This document shows, in pieces, positions 37,037 through 50,011 of a stretch of DNA of 64,000 nt (position 1 is the stretch's first letter; the number at the start of each line of letters is the position of its first letter). The notes under the pieces are model-generated. The model had not been told where the DNA came from. It saw only the letters and a list, made by a program, of their open reading frames with translations, and did no database searches. The stretch comes from Parietaria judaica (taxonomy: Eukaryota > Streptophyta > Magnoliopsida > Rosales > Urticaceae), in NCBI GenBank assembly GCA_954871525.1, contig OX940863.1, positions 8,470,001-8,534,000 on the forward strand. Reading direction: 5' to 3'. A program made the translations under genes and the position numbers.

Positions 37037-37605
37037 CACATTTACCTCACGTTATATCTTGACAAAAATAAGATTATAAAAGAAACTTATTAATAAGTGA
37101 CATAGTAATAGAAACATATGTTTTTTCTACCGGGTTCGGGTTGACTTATTAGGAGCGGGGCTGGGTTGAGCTTTTCGGACCAGGATCGAGTTGAGTTTTT
37201 TGGAACGGGGTCGGGTTGACTTTTTCAGACCAAGGGGTTCAGTTTTTCGGACTTTGGTTGGGTTAAATTTTTTGTACCGGATTCAGGTTGACTTTTTTTT
37301 TTTATACATGTTTGGTTGACTTTTAGGAACCGGGTCGAGTTGAATTTATTGATATTGGATTGGGATCGAGTTGAATTTTTGGGATCAGGTTGACTTTTTT
37401 ATACATGTTGCTAAAAAAATTCAACCCGACCCCGTTCTAAAAAAAGTCAACTCAACCCCGCTCCGAAAAAGTCAACTCACCTCCATTCCAAATAAGTCAA
37501 CCCGAACCCGGTGCGAAAAATACATATGTTTCTATTACTATGTCACTTATCAATAAGTTTCTATTTATATTCTTATTTTTGTCATGATATAACGTGAAGT
37601 GAATG

Positions 37606-37662
37606 TGGTTTAGTGGTTATGTTGTCCTTTTATGAGGGGGGGAAGGTGATGGGTTCGAGTTC
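37606..37662 (+). other. tRNA-like pol III promoter, right arm
   Basis: A-box-like TGGTTTAGTGGTTA (37606-37619) is followed by the B box GGTTCGAGTTC (37652-37662), 46 bp from box start to box start. It is the inverted partner of the left-arm copy and differs by a few bases, including one mismatch in the B box. Confidence 0.5.
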
Positions 37663-37998
37663 TACAAAGCTATAATATTTTAACCTTTTATTTAGATGAT
37701 GTCAGCAACCGAAAAAATATAAAAAAATAGTTTATCACATCATAAGTACCCAAACTTTGGTTTATCACGACATAAATACCCAAAGTTTGGATGACGTGGC
37801 GGTCAACGACCACGTGGCGTGCCACGTGGAAGAGGCTAACGGCCACGTGGACGGCACCGTTAGTGGATGGACGGAAAAAACTGATCAACACCCCAAAACG
37901 TACTTTGGGTACTTTTGCCGCCACTTTTCGACTTTGGGTACACGAGAGGTTCTTTGACTAAAGTTTGAGTACTTTTGCCGTCATTCACCTTTCTCAAA

Positions 37999-38730
37999 AT
38001 TAAATTTGAAACGTGACCAATTTTTTCGCTTTCGATTTTGTTGTTGACAATTGGAGAGAAGATTGATCACCACTAGTCACTATTTTGCGACTGATAACAC
38101 ATTAAAAAAATAAAAATAAATAGTAAATCATAAGCAAGAAGAGAACATGAGAATCAGTAATCAAACAAAAATCTTTGTTTTCAAGTTAAATGCTGAGAGT
38201 TTTCAAGTCAAACGTAGAAGCCGGCAAAACAAACATATAATAACAGTAAAAGTATTTAATTTGAATGAATACTCAAATTCTTTTGATAAAGTATCCGAGT
38301 TTAGTAAAACACTAGTTCTGTCCGATTCCGTCTATTTTTTTTTTTAAATAGAAGAGTGTTAAGAAAATAAATTATAAAAAGTAATAAAATTAAAGTAAAA
38401 GATTAATAGAAATTGAACGGTCCGACAAAATTTTTAAACGAAATTGGCCGTAAGTACTGTTTTAATGAACCCAAGAGTACGTTTTTCACTAAAAAAGTGA
38501 TAACTGCGACGAGGTTAGCTATAACTTGAATACTTTTGTAGCTATTATCTCATAAATATATAAATAAATAAAAAAAGGTTTTAGCATGGAAATTTACGTA
38601 CACATGAGGATCTACTGATTATCTATGTAAACAATATACAATGATAATGGCGGATCAATCAAAGATCCTCCTAACTAAACCCAAGTAATCGACAATTGAT
38701 CGACCGAACTCTACTCTCTCTCTCTCTCCC
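37999..38730. other. Upstream region of the ABCB gene, no gene seen
   Basis: AT-rich DNA that becomes CT-rich immediately before the start codon (CTCTCTCTCTCTCC at 38714-38729), as in many plant leaders. No TATA box is clear and no coding frame is credible. Confidence 0.5.
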
Positions 38731-41700
38731 ATGGCCGATTCTTCCTTCGAGTTTCGCGACCGCAGTCGACGCCGCCACCCGACTCCGGCGACCTCGAACT
38801 ACCCTTCGGCCTCATTCAGCCACATAGCCTCCTCCCAGTACCACACCCCCGACGGAAGCCTCCACCGCTGGAGATTCCCCGCCGCCTCGGCCTTTGCCTC
38901 CGATGCCGACGTGTCGTGGCAGAGCGAGGTCTCGTGGCAGCTCAAGCCCAGCTCGGCGTTGCACGAGAATCGCGGCCTCAGCGCTGCCCTCAGCCCCTGG
39001 CCCGAGAGCCACGTCGCCAACCGCCGCAACCGCCACCGGCCGGCCCCGGTGAGCCGTCGTACGTTCGATGACACCAGCGGCTTCTTCGACTCCTCCGCGG
39101 GAAAGATCGAGCTCCGGAGCCACGTCGTGGGGCGTAGGAAGCCGGGGCCTCTGGCGAACAAGGACGAGCTGAGTTATCTGTCGGAGGAGCGGCACGGTGA
39201 AGATCGATGGGCTTCGACGAGCGGTTATGGCGATGACGATGACGCTGACATTGACGAAGAAGAAGAAGAAGGAGTGGCCAAGTCTGTGGGGTTGTTTGGG
39301 CTGTTCAGGTATGCGACGAAGTGGGATTTGTTTCTGGTTTTGTTGGGATGTTTGGGAGCTTTGATCAATGGAGGGTCTCTTCCATGGTACTCTTACCTCT
39401 TCGGAGACTTCGTCAACAATATCGCTCGTGATTCCTTGCAATCCGACAAGACCCAGATGATGAAAGATGTCCAACAGGTATATCCTCAGTGTATATATAT
39501 ACACGTATGATTAAGGTAGAGAAAATATGTATCATGTTTAGAAACTTGGAGCTATAAAAAGTTTGCTACTTTTGAGCTTGAATTTTCTGTTATTTGAAGA
39601 GTTTTGATATTTGGGATAAATTATTAATTTTTTTTTTTATTGATGTAGATTAGTTCATTTAATTTTATATTGTTTAGTGAGAATGAAATGGAATGGCTTT
39701 CTTTCAATATTGGGGTATCTTTAGATCAGAACACAATCAATAAGATTAATCATGCATTATTAGAACCAAGATTCGGTTTTAGTAGTTAATTTAGAATTGG
39801 AGAACCAAGTTCCGCTCTTTATAATTCGGCCGAGGCTTCATGAACAGTGGCAGATTCAGGATACAATTCTGCGAGGCTAAGTAGTGTGCGTGTGGGAGGA
39901 GGAGACTAATTAAGAATAATTAAAGGGATAATTTTTTTTAAAATATTAAACAAAGTCAAGTGAGTTTTTTAAACGTTGTAAAAAATATTAGGCTTATATC
40001 TCCCCTTGTGAATACAATTTCTATGTTCTTAGAGTAACTAATCTTCACAAATATTATATGTCAATTTTGAATTTTTCCAGACATGTCAGCTTATGGCTGG
40101 ACTAGCAGCAATTGTGATGATTGGAGCATACCTTGGTAAGTAAATAAACAAACATACAAATACTATTTTATTTATGGTTAAACTGCGGCTAATGTACCCA
40201 ATATTTGATCTTCTGCGGATTATGTACTAAATATTTATTTTCGACGGCTAATGTACCCAAATTTGATTCTGTTATATTTTTTTTGTGTTTTTCGTCATTT
40301 GACCGTTAGCAAGTGATTCCTCCTCTATATGTACATTTTTCATGGCATAACTCACTCATTTTTTCTCCAAATTTCATGAATAAACTACTGTTGGAAAGCT
40401 AAGAGATATATCTACAACTTTGGTGTTTTAAGTTTTGTAAAAAAAGTTAAAAAAAAAATACAAAATTTCAATTACATCATAAAACTGGACATTAGTGTAA
40501 TGCAAAATATTTATTTCGAGCAAATTTTAATATACTTAATGATTTTTTCTGATACAACGTAAAACTAAAATGTTGTAGATAAATATTTTATCTTTCCAAC
40601 GGCAGTTTATTTATAAATTTTGGACAAAAAATGAGTAAGTTATGCCAAAAATACGAAAGATTTTTTCACATCACATCTTTCATATTTTTGGCATAAATCA
40701 CTCATTTTTGGTACAAAATTTATAAATAAACTACCGTTGGAAAGATAAAATATTTATCTACAACTTTGTAGGTTTACGTTTCATCATAAAAAGCCATTAA
40801 GTATATTAAAATTTGCTCGAAATAAGTATTTTGCATTAAACTAGTGTCCAGTTTTACGTTGTAATTTGAATTTCGTATTTTTAATTTTTTTTTTACAAAA
40901 CTTAAAATACTAAAATTGTAGATCTATCTCTTAGCTTTCCAACGGTAGTTTATTCATTAAATTTGGACAAAAAATAAGTGAGTTATGCCAAAAATACGAA
41001 AAGTGTACATATAGAGAAGGAATCACTAGCTGACGGTCAAGTGACGGAAAACACAAAAAAATTTAACAGAATTAAGTTTGGGTACATTAGCCGTCGAAAA
41101 TAAACATTGAGTACATAATCCGCGGCCGATAAAACATTGGGTACATGAGCCGAAGTTTACCCTTTATTTATTTATTATTTATATCGGATTCGAACCACGT
41201 AGCTAACGCGATGACGCCGGTTTTTTCTGGTCGTAAAACCGGCAGAGATCACGTGTTGGAGATTAGTGGGAGAGAGCTCAGCTCAAAGAATAAGAACACA
41301 CTACTTGAGAGCAGTTCTTAGACAAGATATCAGCTATTTCGATACGCAGATCAGCACCAGCGACATTATGCATGGGATTTCAAGCGACGTGGCTCAGATC
41401 CAAGAAGTCATGGGAGAGAAGGTTCGTTAATTATAACTACTATCAGATTAGACAAAACATACAAGCTGAGTTGACCGTTGACTTTTGACTTTCGGACGAC
41501 GCAGATGCCACATTTCATCAACAACGTGTTCACCTTCGTGTGTGGCTACGTGGTTGGGTTCTTAAGGTCGTGGAAAGTGTCTCTTGTGGTCTTCGCCGTC
41601 ATACCGTTGATGATGTTTTGCGGTTTGGCTTACAAGGCCGTTTATGTCGGCCTAACGTCTAAAGAAGAGGTACTCGTCGTTGAGTATTTGAACTTGTATG

Positions 41701-44700
41701 TTTATAATGTGAAGTTATATTTACGTGAGAAATTAGTCATGGTTTCAATAAAAAAAAGTAACAAAATTCTATGTATTATGCTGACGTGGAAGTTGTAAAT
41801 TTTTTCGACCCCGTATTTATATCTTAGTTCCGTCACTGAATGTTATTGTGCTTACACGGAATTCTTAATTTTTTTTTGTTTGTTTTTTTGTTGAAGGCTT
41901 CATATAGGAAAGCCGGTAGTGTGGCGGAGCAGGCAATCGGTTCGATCAGAACCGTTTTCTCGTTTGTCGCGGAGGATCATTTCGCGAAAAGATACTCGGA
42001 GATGTTGGAAAAGTCTGTTCCCTTTGGAGCAAAGCTAGGGTTTGCAAAAGGTGCTGGGTTGGGAGTGATATATTTGGTGACGTATGCGACATGGGCGTTA
42101 GCGTTTTGGTACGGCTCAATCTTGGTCGCTCGGAAGGAGATCTCTGGCGGAGATGCCATTGCTTGCTTCTTTGGCGTTAACGTTGGTGGAAGGTAAAACC
42201 TGATGGTTAAGTGTTGGCAAATCGCAAAAAAAAAAAAAAAAAAAAAACTTCATAAAATGGTGAAAAAATTATAGAGAACCATGCTTTGTAGGGGCTTGGC
42301 ATTGTCGCTTTCGTATTTCGCTCAGTTCGCGCAAGGCACTGTGGCTGCAAGCCGGGTTTTCGAGGTCATAGATCGTGTTCCGGATATTGATCCGTATAGT
42401 CCGGTGGGGAAGATGGTTCCTAATGTTCGAGGAAGGATCGAGTTCAAAGGCGTCAGCTTTTCTTACCCCTCTCGCCTCGACACTCAGATTCTCAACTCCC
42501 TCAACATGGTCATTCCGGCTTCGAAAACTGTCGCATTGGTTGGTGCCAGCGGCGGTGGCAAGTCCACAATCTTCGCCCTCATCGAGAGGTTTTACGACCT
42601 TGACAAAGGTAAATTGCTAGACAGAGGATTTTTACTTTCGCAATGAAGCTATTCTCTGAAATTATCACAGCGAAACCGTTGGTGTAAATTACCAAAACCT
42701 TAAAAACCGCATAAAACTGCATAATAACTTTAAAAACCGTATAAAAACCCATAAACCCCTTAAAATTTACTATTATTTGACAAAAACCCTATCGGTAAAC
42801 CCATCGTTTTTGGTATATAAACCCGTGAAATTGGATCAGTATACTTGGTAAGGGTTTTAGAATCTTACAAAAATCTATCAGTGTAACGATATGGCCCTCG
42901 GTAAATCCTGTAAAAGACTTATTACGGGTGGTTTGTGTGGTTGAAGATTTGGAGAACATTGGGTGTAAAGTTTAGTTACTTGTGATGCACGCAATCCGTT
43001 AATTTGAGAGATCTTCTAATCATATAATGCGATTATATTGATGTGCTTATTTTGGCAGGTGTGATCACTTTAGACGGTCATGACTTGAGGACGCTGCAGG
43101 TGAAGTGGCTGAGGAGTCAGATAGGCATTGTGGGCCAAGAACCCGTCCTCTTCGCCGCCACCATTCTCGAAAACGTCATGATGGGAAAGGAAGACGCCAC
43201 CGAGAAGGACGCGGTCGCCGCCTGCGTCGCGGCCAACGCTGACGGCTTCATCCAAACCCTCCCACAAGGATACTTCACTCAGGTTCACCGTCATTTTTTA
43301 ACCTCATAATTATCTCTCCTTATAAATAAGTTGTGCAAGACATTGTCTACTCATCAATATAGTGATATTTATTATACAGTTTGTTGAAAAATAGGCAAAG
43401 ATAAGTGTTTTTTTTTTTTGTTTTTTTTCAAGAAAAAAAAGGGCCTCTAAATTTAATTTTCGTATAATATTTTGATTTTTAGATAAGAAAATACTCGACA
43501 AAACTACTTATAGGAATAATCAGTTTAAAATTTTACACTTTAAAAAACTTGTATTATAATGAATTGCCTTTACATAAATTAACTGATTATTTAACTGCTC
43601 CGGAATCTCACATGTATTTTAAATAGTCTTAAATGTGAGATTGAGAGATTATACTCGGAAAAACTCCCGATTAAATTATAGTTTGAAAGATATACAAGCT
43701 GTTAGTCGACGCACCTATCACACGGCTAAAAACGAACCAATATAATTTTAAAAATTATAATGAATAGTCACATTCATATATTTACATTGCATTTTAGCAA
43801 ATTTAAAGTTTTATTTACAAAATAGTCAAACATTGACTATTTTGTCAATGGTTAATATGGTTATAAAGGTTAATATGACTAATTTTATAACGGTTAGTAT
43901 GGTTAATTGACTATTTTACAAATATTAATCAAACATTGACTATTTTGTCAATTTTAAACAATCAAGTTGGCTATTTAGCTTAAGGTCTATAAATTTTTGG
44001 TGTCAATTTTTCGATTTGATAATTTATTTTTGTTTTCCGATTTTGTCGATTAGGGCTTAATCCCAACCGTAACAACTTTTACTCAATATTATTCTTTTCT
44101 CTAATAATGCTGACTAAATAGTTTGACTTCGAGTTAGCTTGGAGACCGAGGAACCTCACTCTCCGGTGGTCAGAAGCAGCGCATAGCCCTGGCCCGAGCC
44201 ATGATAAAAAACCCTAAACTGCTCCTCCTCGACGAACCAACTAGCGCGCTCGACCCGGAGTCCGAGACCATTGTCCAAAAAGCCATCACCAAGATCTCCG
44301 CTGGCCGAACCACAGTTGTCATCGCCCACCGCCTCGCCACTGTCCGGTCCTCCCACGCCATCGCTGTCCTTGACCGCGGCACCGTCGTCGAGCTTGGTAC
44401 CCACAGCCAGCTCATCGATGCCGGCGGGGCCTACTACGCCCTCGTCAAGCTCGCCTCCGAGCAGTTCTCAACGGAGAAAAATTACACTACTGCCGCGGAT
44501 CCCACGTTGCACGGGGCGAGGCAGGTGAGCTACGTAAATGACGCGTCGGTGTCAAAGTACGTGAAGTCCATGCAAGTGGAGGATGAGCTTGAGGAACAGC
44601 CGGAGTCGAAGCCGGTCGGAAAGTATAAGCTTTCCGAGATATGGAAGCTGCAACGACCGGAAGTAGTGGTGCTGCTACTAGGGTTTGTCCTCGGCATGCT

Positions 44701-45140
44701 CGCAGGTTGGTGTTATTCCGATCATTTTTTATTGTTAGATATTTGCGGCATAAGTATCCAATATCTTGTAATTGTACCAAATGTGCGGGCATATTTCTTA
44801 TCTTTTTTTTTTAACGGTAGTAGTACTAGTACCCAAAAGCAACCAAACTAAGCCGAGGTCCGAATTCGTGTGAGTTAATACCTGTTAAGTTAGTGACTCC
44901 GCTTTAATAGAATATTGGATAATATCGATGTTTTTGCTCGTAGACGTGTACGTGTCTTTCAAGTAACAACCATTAATAGGTAATGGACGAAATTAAACTT
45001 GAGACTGTACATCGAGTGGCCTTTGGGTACTATAACCGCTAATATGCCATAAGATTTATTGTGCAGATGAAAATAGATGATTACTTATAACTAATGGGAC
45101 ATAGATTGAAATTAGACTTTGAATTATTTGAACTTGTATT

Positions 45141-45181
<41 letters not shown>

Positions 45182-47687
45182 TTATGCTCTTTATATACTA
45201 CAACATTTCGTTGAATATTATGTAAGATCATTACAAATTGCAAACGAAATGTAATAAATTCAATTCATGCTCAATAGATTCAATTCGAATTCACATTTAT
45301 TCTTGATATATTAATTATACTTGAATCATTAGTAATATCTTAACATTATCACCTCCGAGATCTCTCAAATTTAAACTGAACTCTAACATTTAATTTAATG
45401 GCTTTGATCAGGAGCGATTCTCTCGTCGTTTCCGTTGGTATTAGGCCGAGCTCTACAGATCTACTTCGACGACGACCCATCGGCGATAAGGTCCAAAGTG
45501 GGAGCCCTCTGCCTAGTCCTCGTCGGCCTCGGCTTCGGCTGCATCGTCACCATGACAGGGCAGCAGGGTCTCTGTGGCGTCGCCGGGACAAAGCTCACCG
45601 CGCGTGTGAGAGACCTCCTCTTCCGCTCCATCCTGAAGCAAGAGCCCGGATGGTTCGACTACGACGAGAATTCCACGGGTGCGCTAGTCTCGAGCCTCTC
45701 CGTGAACTGCGTTGCATTCCGCTCCGTACTTGGCGACCGCATCTCCGTCCTCCTCATGGGTCTCAGCTCCGCCGCGGTAGGCCTCGGCGTCTCGTTTTTC
45801 CTCCAATGGCGCCTTGCTCTCTTGGCCACTGCGGTGACACCTTTCACGCTCGGCGCGAGCTACCTCAACTTGATCATCAATGTCGGTCCGAGACTCGACA
45901 ACGAGGCCTACGCCCGGGCGAGCAACATTGCGTCCGGCGCGGCCGCTAACATACGAACTGTCGCGACTTTTTCAGCTCAGGACCGGCTTGTGGATTCCTT
46001 CGATCGGGCCTTGTCGGAGCCCCGGGAAAAGTCGGCAAAGCGCTCACAGATCCTCGGCCTAACCCTAGGCGCGTCGCAAGGCGCAATGTACTGCGCTTAC
46101 ACGCTGACATTATGGTTCGGTGCTTACCTCGTCAAGGAGAACATAACGAACTTCGGCGTGGTCTATAAGATCTTCCTTATCCTCGTTCTCAGCTCCTTTT
46201 CGGTGGGTCAGCTAGCCGGTTTGGCCCCGGACACGTCGTCAGCGTCGTCCACGATCCCACCCGTGTTTAACGTGATAAACCGCCGACCCTTGATCGGCGG
46301 GGACAAGGGTAAAAACGGAAGATCAATAGTTAACGGGACAAGGTCATCAAAGTACTGGGACATAGAGTTGAAGAAGGTGACATTTTCCTACCCTTGTCGG
46401 CCTGAGGTGGTGGTGCTCAGGGAGTTTAGCCTGAAGGTCAAAGGAGGGACCGTTGCGGCTCTGGTCGGGGGGAGCGGCTCGGGAAAGTCGACGGTGACGT
46501 GGCTGGTGCAGAGATTCTACGACCCCGACAAAGGGAGGGTGGTGATCGGGGGCGTTGACTTGAGGGAGGTTGACGTGAAGTGGCTGCGGCGACAGACGGC
46601 GCTGGTGGGGCAAGAGCCGGCGCTGTTCAGCGGGACGATAAGGGAGAACATCGCCATGGGGAACCAAAGCGCCACGTGGGCCGAGATTGAAGACACTGCA
46701 AGAGACGCTTTCATTCACAGCTTCATCAGCGCCCTTCCTCAGGGCTATGAATCTCAGGTAGAGTTTTCGGTTCGGTTTTCATACGTAATTATGGCGGAAA
46801 TCGTTTACATTTTAAGTTCAAAACGATCCATTCAAAAACTATTTTTTAAGATAAATAAATATTTACCTTTATATATATATATATAATAGAAATATCCTAT
46901 GCAAATTTCAGCTTGTAATTAGAAGAAAAAAATAAGTAGAAAATTGGTTGGGCGTAAGAAATATAGAGAATACATAGAAGATTGATTTAAAATTTAAAGT
47001 TAATAAATAAGGATATTTTTAATATAAAGTTGATATATACAAACATAATTTTCAAACTTTGTTAAGCATATTTTTTTTTGTAAAGAGCATTATCCTTTTA
47101 AATTGATTAACTGTCAAAGTTTAAACACGAAAACAAATGTGTCACAATAATTTTGATTATCGGTTACGGTTTAACTAATAAAGACCGCTCTCAGGATCCG
47201 TATAGAAAGAAACGGTAGAAGATTTAATTACAATTATTGTTTTTTTTTTAAGCCAAAAATTCAATAGTATAGAAATTTCGGTAAATTTGGTTTATGGTTA
47301 AACTAAATTCAATTTGCGATTTTGTTGACTTTCCGACGACAGGTCGGGGAGAGCGGGGTCCAGCTATCCGGCGGGCAAAAGCAGAGGATCGCCATAGCGC
47401 GAGCCATATTGAAGAAGTCGAAGATTTTGCTGCTAGACGAAGCGAGCAGCGCCTTGGATTTGGACTCGGAGAGGCATGTGAAAGAGGCTTTGAAGAAGGT
47501 CTCCAAGCGAGCCACCACCATCGTGGTGGCCCACCGGTTAACAACCATCAGAGAAGCTGACATGATTGCCGTCGTCACTGATGGCCACGTCACTGAGTGC
47601 GGGACCCACGACTCCTTAGCGTCCAATCGCAGCGGTCTCTATGCTTCCATGGTTCAAGCTGAGACTCAGGCAAATGCATTCTCTTAG
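38731..47687 (+). CDS. Full-size ABCB (MDR/P-glycoprotein-type) transporter
   Basis: Ten exons are inferred: 38731-39477, 40081-40135, 41246-41421, 41505-41669, 41897-42192, 42292-42608, 43059-43282, 44138-44705, 45412-46757 and 47343-47687. They join in frame to 1412 residues arranged TMD-NBD-TMD-NBD. Membrane segments begin near residue 197 ([20 protein letters not shown]). NBD1 has Walker [10 protein letters not shown] (about 563-571), Q-loop VGQEPVLF, signature LSGGQKQR (668-675), Walker B LLLLDEP (688-694) and the H-loop in AHRLATV. NBD2 has GGSGSGKST (about 1203), [16 protein letters not shown] (about 1306) and LLLDEAS. All residues needed for ATP hydrolysis look intact in both sites. 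The ~190-residue N-terminal extension is long for the family. Plant ABCBs export auxin or other small molecules at the plasma membrane; the substrate here cannot be told. Intron 2 holds a foldback transposon. Confidence 0.93.
40176..41162. mobile_element. Mutator-type foldback element in ABCB intron 2, copy A
   Basis: The 987-bp element is one long inverted repeat. The left end is GGTTAAACTGCGGCTAATGT and the right end ends AGTTTACCC. A perfect 9-bp duplication, TTTATTTAT, flanks it (40167-40175 and 41163-41171). Inner paired blocks include TCTGCGGATTATGTAC, CCGTTGGAAAG and ATTTTTGGCATAA. It closely matches copy B at 60476-61465. It takes up almost all of intron 2 and lies about 80 bp before the splice acceptor of exon 3. 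Confidence 0.9.
43750..43995. mobile_element. AT-rich MITE in ABCB intron 7, related to the 56.4-kb element
   Basis: Its left part (TTGCATTTTAGCAAATTTA) and right part (TTGACTATTTTGTCAATTTT, then TTTAGCTTAAG) resemble the two ends of the larger element at 56429-58237. The interior repeats TTAATATGGTTA-like words and ACATTGACTATTTTGTCAAT. The ends and a duplication could not be fixed exactly, so the limits are approximate. Confidence 0.45.
45138..45180. repeat. (TA)n(GA)n compound microsatellite in ABCB intron 8
   Basis: A run of TA dinucleotides passes directly into GA dinucleotides within the intron between exons 8 and 9. Confidence 0.85.
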
Positions 47688-47707
47688 GAGTATCTAAATC
47701 ATATCTT

Positions 47708-48440
47708 AGAACAATTCTTTTTGAGAAAATCATGCACTAAAATCCATTAAACTATGTAGTTCAAGATTTTATTCGTTAGATATATAAATAAAGTATGACA
47801 ATTACTTCACTAAATCAGGTTTTAGTGTCCGAAACTGAGAACCGAACCAGGGCCCAACTTAATGGGTATATTGACGGGATTTTTAGTAAGATTTTAAAAA
47901 TCCGTAACTGGTCGTACTCATATAATTTTGTGAGTATACTAAAAATCAATAGGTATATTGAATACTAAAAATCAACAGGTGTATAGATTAAGGTTTAGTG
48001 AAATAGTAATATTACATATTAATTATAAATAAATTGAAAGATATTTTGTACTATTAATTTAAATGTAATATAAATTATTATATAATATTATAGTATTCTT
48101 AGTGTATAACTATCAATAGTTGTGCATAGTAGAAATAATAATGAAGTATGCCGGGTTATTCACGGGTTTTCAACTATTCTAGGGAAATTCTTAGATCGGG
48201 TCTCGGGTTGCATGCATTGGATTTTCTTTGAACTTCTATAAAATGTCGGGTTATTCGCGGGTTTTCAACTTTATCCGAAATTTTGAAACCTTCCACAGTT
48301 CCATTCAAGTATATTAAGTTCGATGACATCACAACATACACTACATATATGTTTCCAATCACAATTCTTTTTGAGAAAATCATGTACTAAATCTATCAAA
48401 CTATGTAGTGCACGATTTTATTCGTTGGATATATATATTA
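47708..48440. repeat. Pair of ~80-bp direct repeats downstream of ABCB
   Basis: Copies at about 47708-47790 and 48358-48440 share CAATTCTTTTTGAGAAAATC and then ATTTTATTCGTT.GATATAT with some differences. A shorter pair (CGGGTTATTC.CGGGTTTTCAA at about 48152 and 48246) lies between. I cannot tell whether these are LTR-like ends of a decayed element or a local duplication. Confidence 0.6.
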
Positions 48441-49371
48441 TTATATACATAATGTCTAACAACTACTCTATCGAAGTCGATGACCTAACATCATATGCAC
48501 CATTACTATATATATCATCATATAAAAAATCGAATACTTTTTATTTATGAGTATGTCACATGTGCACGTTGTAAAGTTGGTTGCTTCTCTTCACCGAACT
48601 TAACTAACTTCCTTGAGGAGCAAGTAATAAAGCCTTTGTGATCATCTCATGATTTGATTTGATGATTAATGTGTTCCACTAATAAAACTATGGAATTGAT
48701 GAATGAGGATTAGCTAGTCGGACACGACTAATATTAATTATCAATGTTAATTACATTGATTATTAATATTGGTGATATAAGGCCTCAACCAAAAATTGGA
48801 GGTTTCTTGTAGGGGAAGAGCCAACTTATCATGTAATTAACAATTTTGGTGAACTTTCCACTTCTTATATTCTATATATAATATACTATGAAAATGAAGC
48901 CTTAAAGGTATATCCAGATTCCAGAATTAGACTTAATCCAAAATAGACAAGGACTAATAATTTTAAAAACTGAAAGGGGGAATAATATATTATTTTCTAA
49001 AAATTTCTATTATATGTTAGAATTTCTGACCCGAATCCATTTTCAAAGCCCGGTTCATTCTGAAGCTTCCTCGGGTGACAAGCTAAGCTGCCGACAATGT
49101 ATATGAAATTACGTACTTTACTCTCTAAACTTCGGGGTTACAATTATCGCAAATTCTCTTTATCTTCCATGTATTTTCTTCGATTACTATTCACGATTTT
49201 CTTTCTAAATTAAATTTTCACGTAATTTTTTTTACGTGGAGTTCCTTTTATTTTTGTTGCTTTTGGTGTACATTTTCACCATAATTTGTTCAGGTGTTTT
49301 GTTTTCTCAATGAAGAGACGTCACCAGAACAATCATGGAATAATAGAAGAGGACGTGGCAAATGTACTACG
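48441..49371. other. Intergenic, no gene seen
   Basis: AT-rich, with short ORFs of biased composition only. Confidence 0.6.
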
Positions 49372-49590
49372 TGTACGCGGCATATTCTAAATTTTATTTT
49401 GTCATGACAAAAGTTCCAAAAAATCACACCCTAAGTTTCAAATTTTATTTTTATTGTAGTAAAAGTTCCAAAAAAAAAAAATAAAAAAAAAATGCTACCA
49501 CAAGCTTCAAATTCCTTACGTCAAAATTATTTTTTACTTGTTTTTGGAACTTTTACCACAACAAAATAAAATTTAAAATATGTAGTGTAC
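49372..49590. mobile_element. Hairpin MITE
   Basis: Inverted arms of about 50 bp: TGTAC....CATATT.TAAATTTTATTTTGT at the left, with its complement at the right, followed inwards by AAAAGTTCCAAAAA. The centre is poly(A)-rich. No clear target-site duplication was found, so the superfamily is open. Confidence 0.6.
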
Positions 49591-50011
49591 AAAGAGATAC
49601 TTTCCCTTTTAAAAAAAAAGTATCACGCTTGCCAACCTCACCTCAGCTTTGTGAAAAGCTCAGTTGTTCTAACTGAAAAGGAAAAGGCAACGAGGGAAAG
49701 ACTCATCACCCGATCTCTTAAATAGTCATTAAAATTAAAAAGAAAAGTGTATTTACTACGTGGGTGATCTGTCACATTACTCCTAGTCCTACAAAAAGGT
49801 GACCCATATTCTTCGCTCCACATCACAAGAAAAGTGCAAAAAGAGAAAACTGCCCATTATTTTGTATTTTCTTCACTTGCCTTCAAAGCTAAGAGAAATT
49901 TGATAATTGCGAGTACCTTATGATTTAGCCATTAGCAAATGCTTCACCATTTTCAGGCACAGTGCTTTAGCTTCTGACACCCTCTTGGGATCTTCATGCG
50001 CTCGCTTTCAG

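Larger units (their letters stand above)
36694..37989. mobile_element. Mutator-type foldback element carrying tRNA-like promoters
   Basis: Nearly the whole 1.3-kb element is one inverted repeat with arms of about 600 bp. The left end is AGGGTTAATGACG and the right end is CGTCATTCACC. Flanking 9-mers TTTCTTAAA (36685-36693) and TTTCTCAAA (37990-37998) differ at one base, fitting an aged Mutator-type duplication. Paired blocks include GTACCCAAAGT, CGGCAAAAGTA and CATATGTTTCTATTACTATG. Each arm holds a tRNA-like A box and B box, annotated separately. The centre near 37135-37515 repeats GGTTGACTTTTT-like words in both orientations. There is no transposase. Confidence 0.8.

Noticed and set aside
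37371..37957. Short ORFs inside the foldback at 36.7-38.0 kb
   Set aside because: They follow the inverted-repeat sequence and lack protein-like features.
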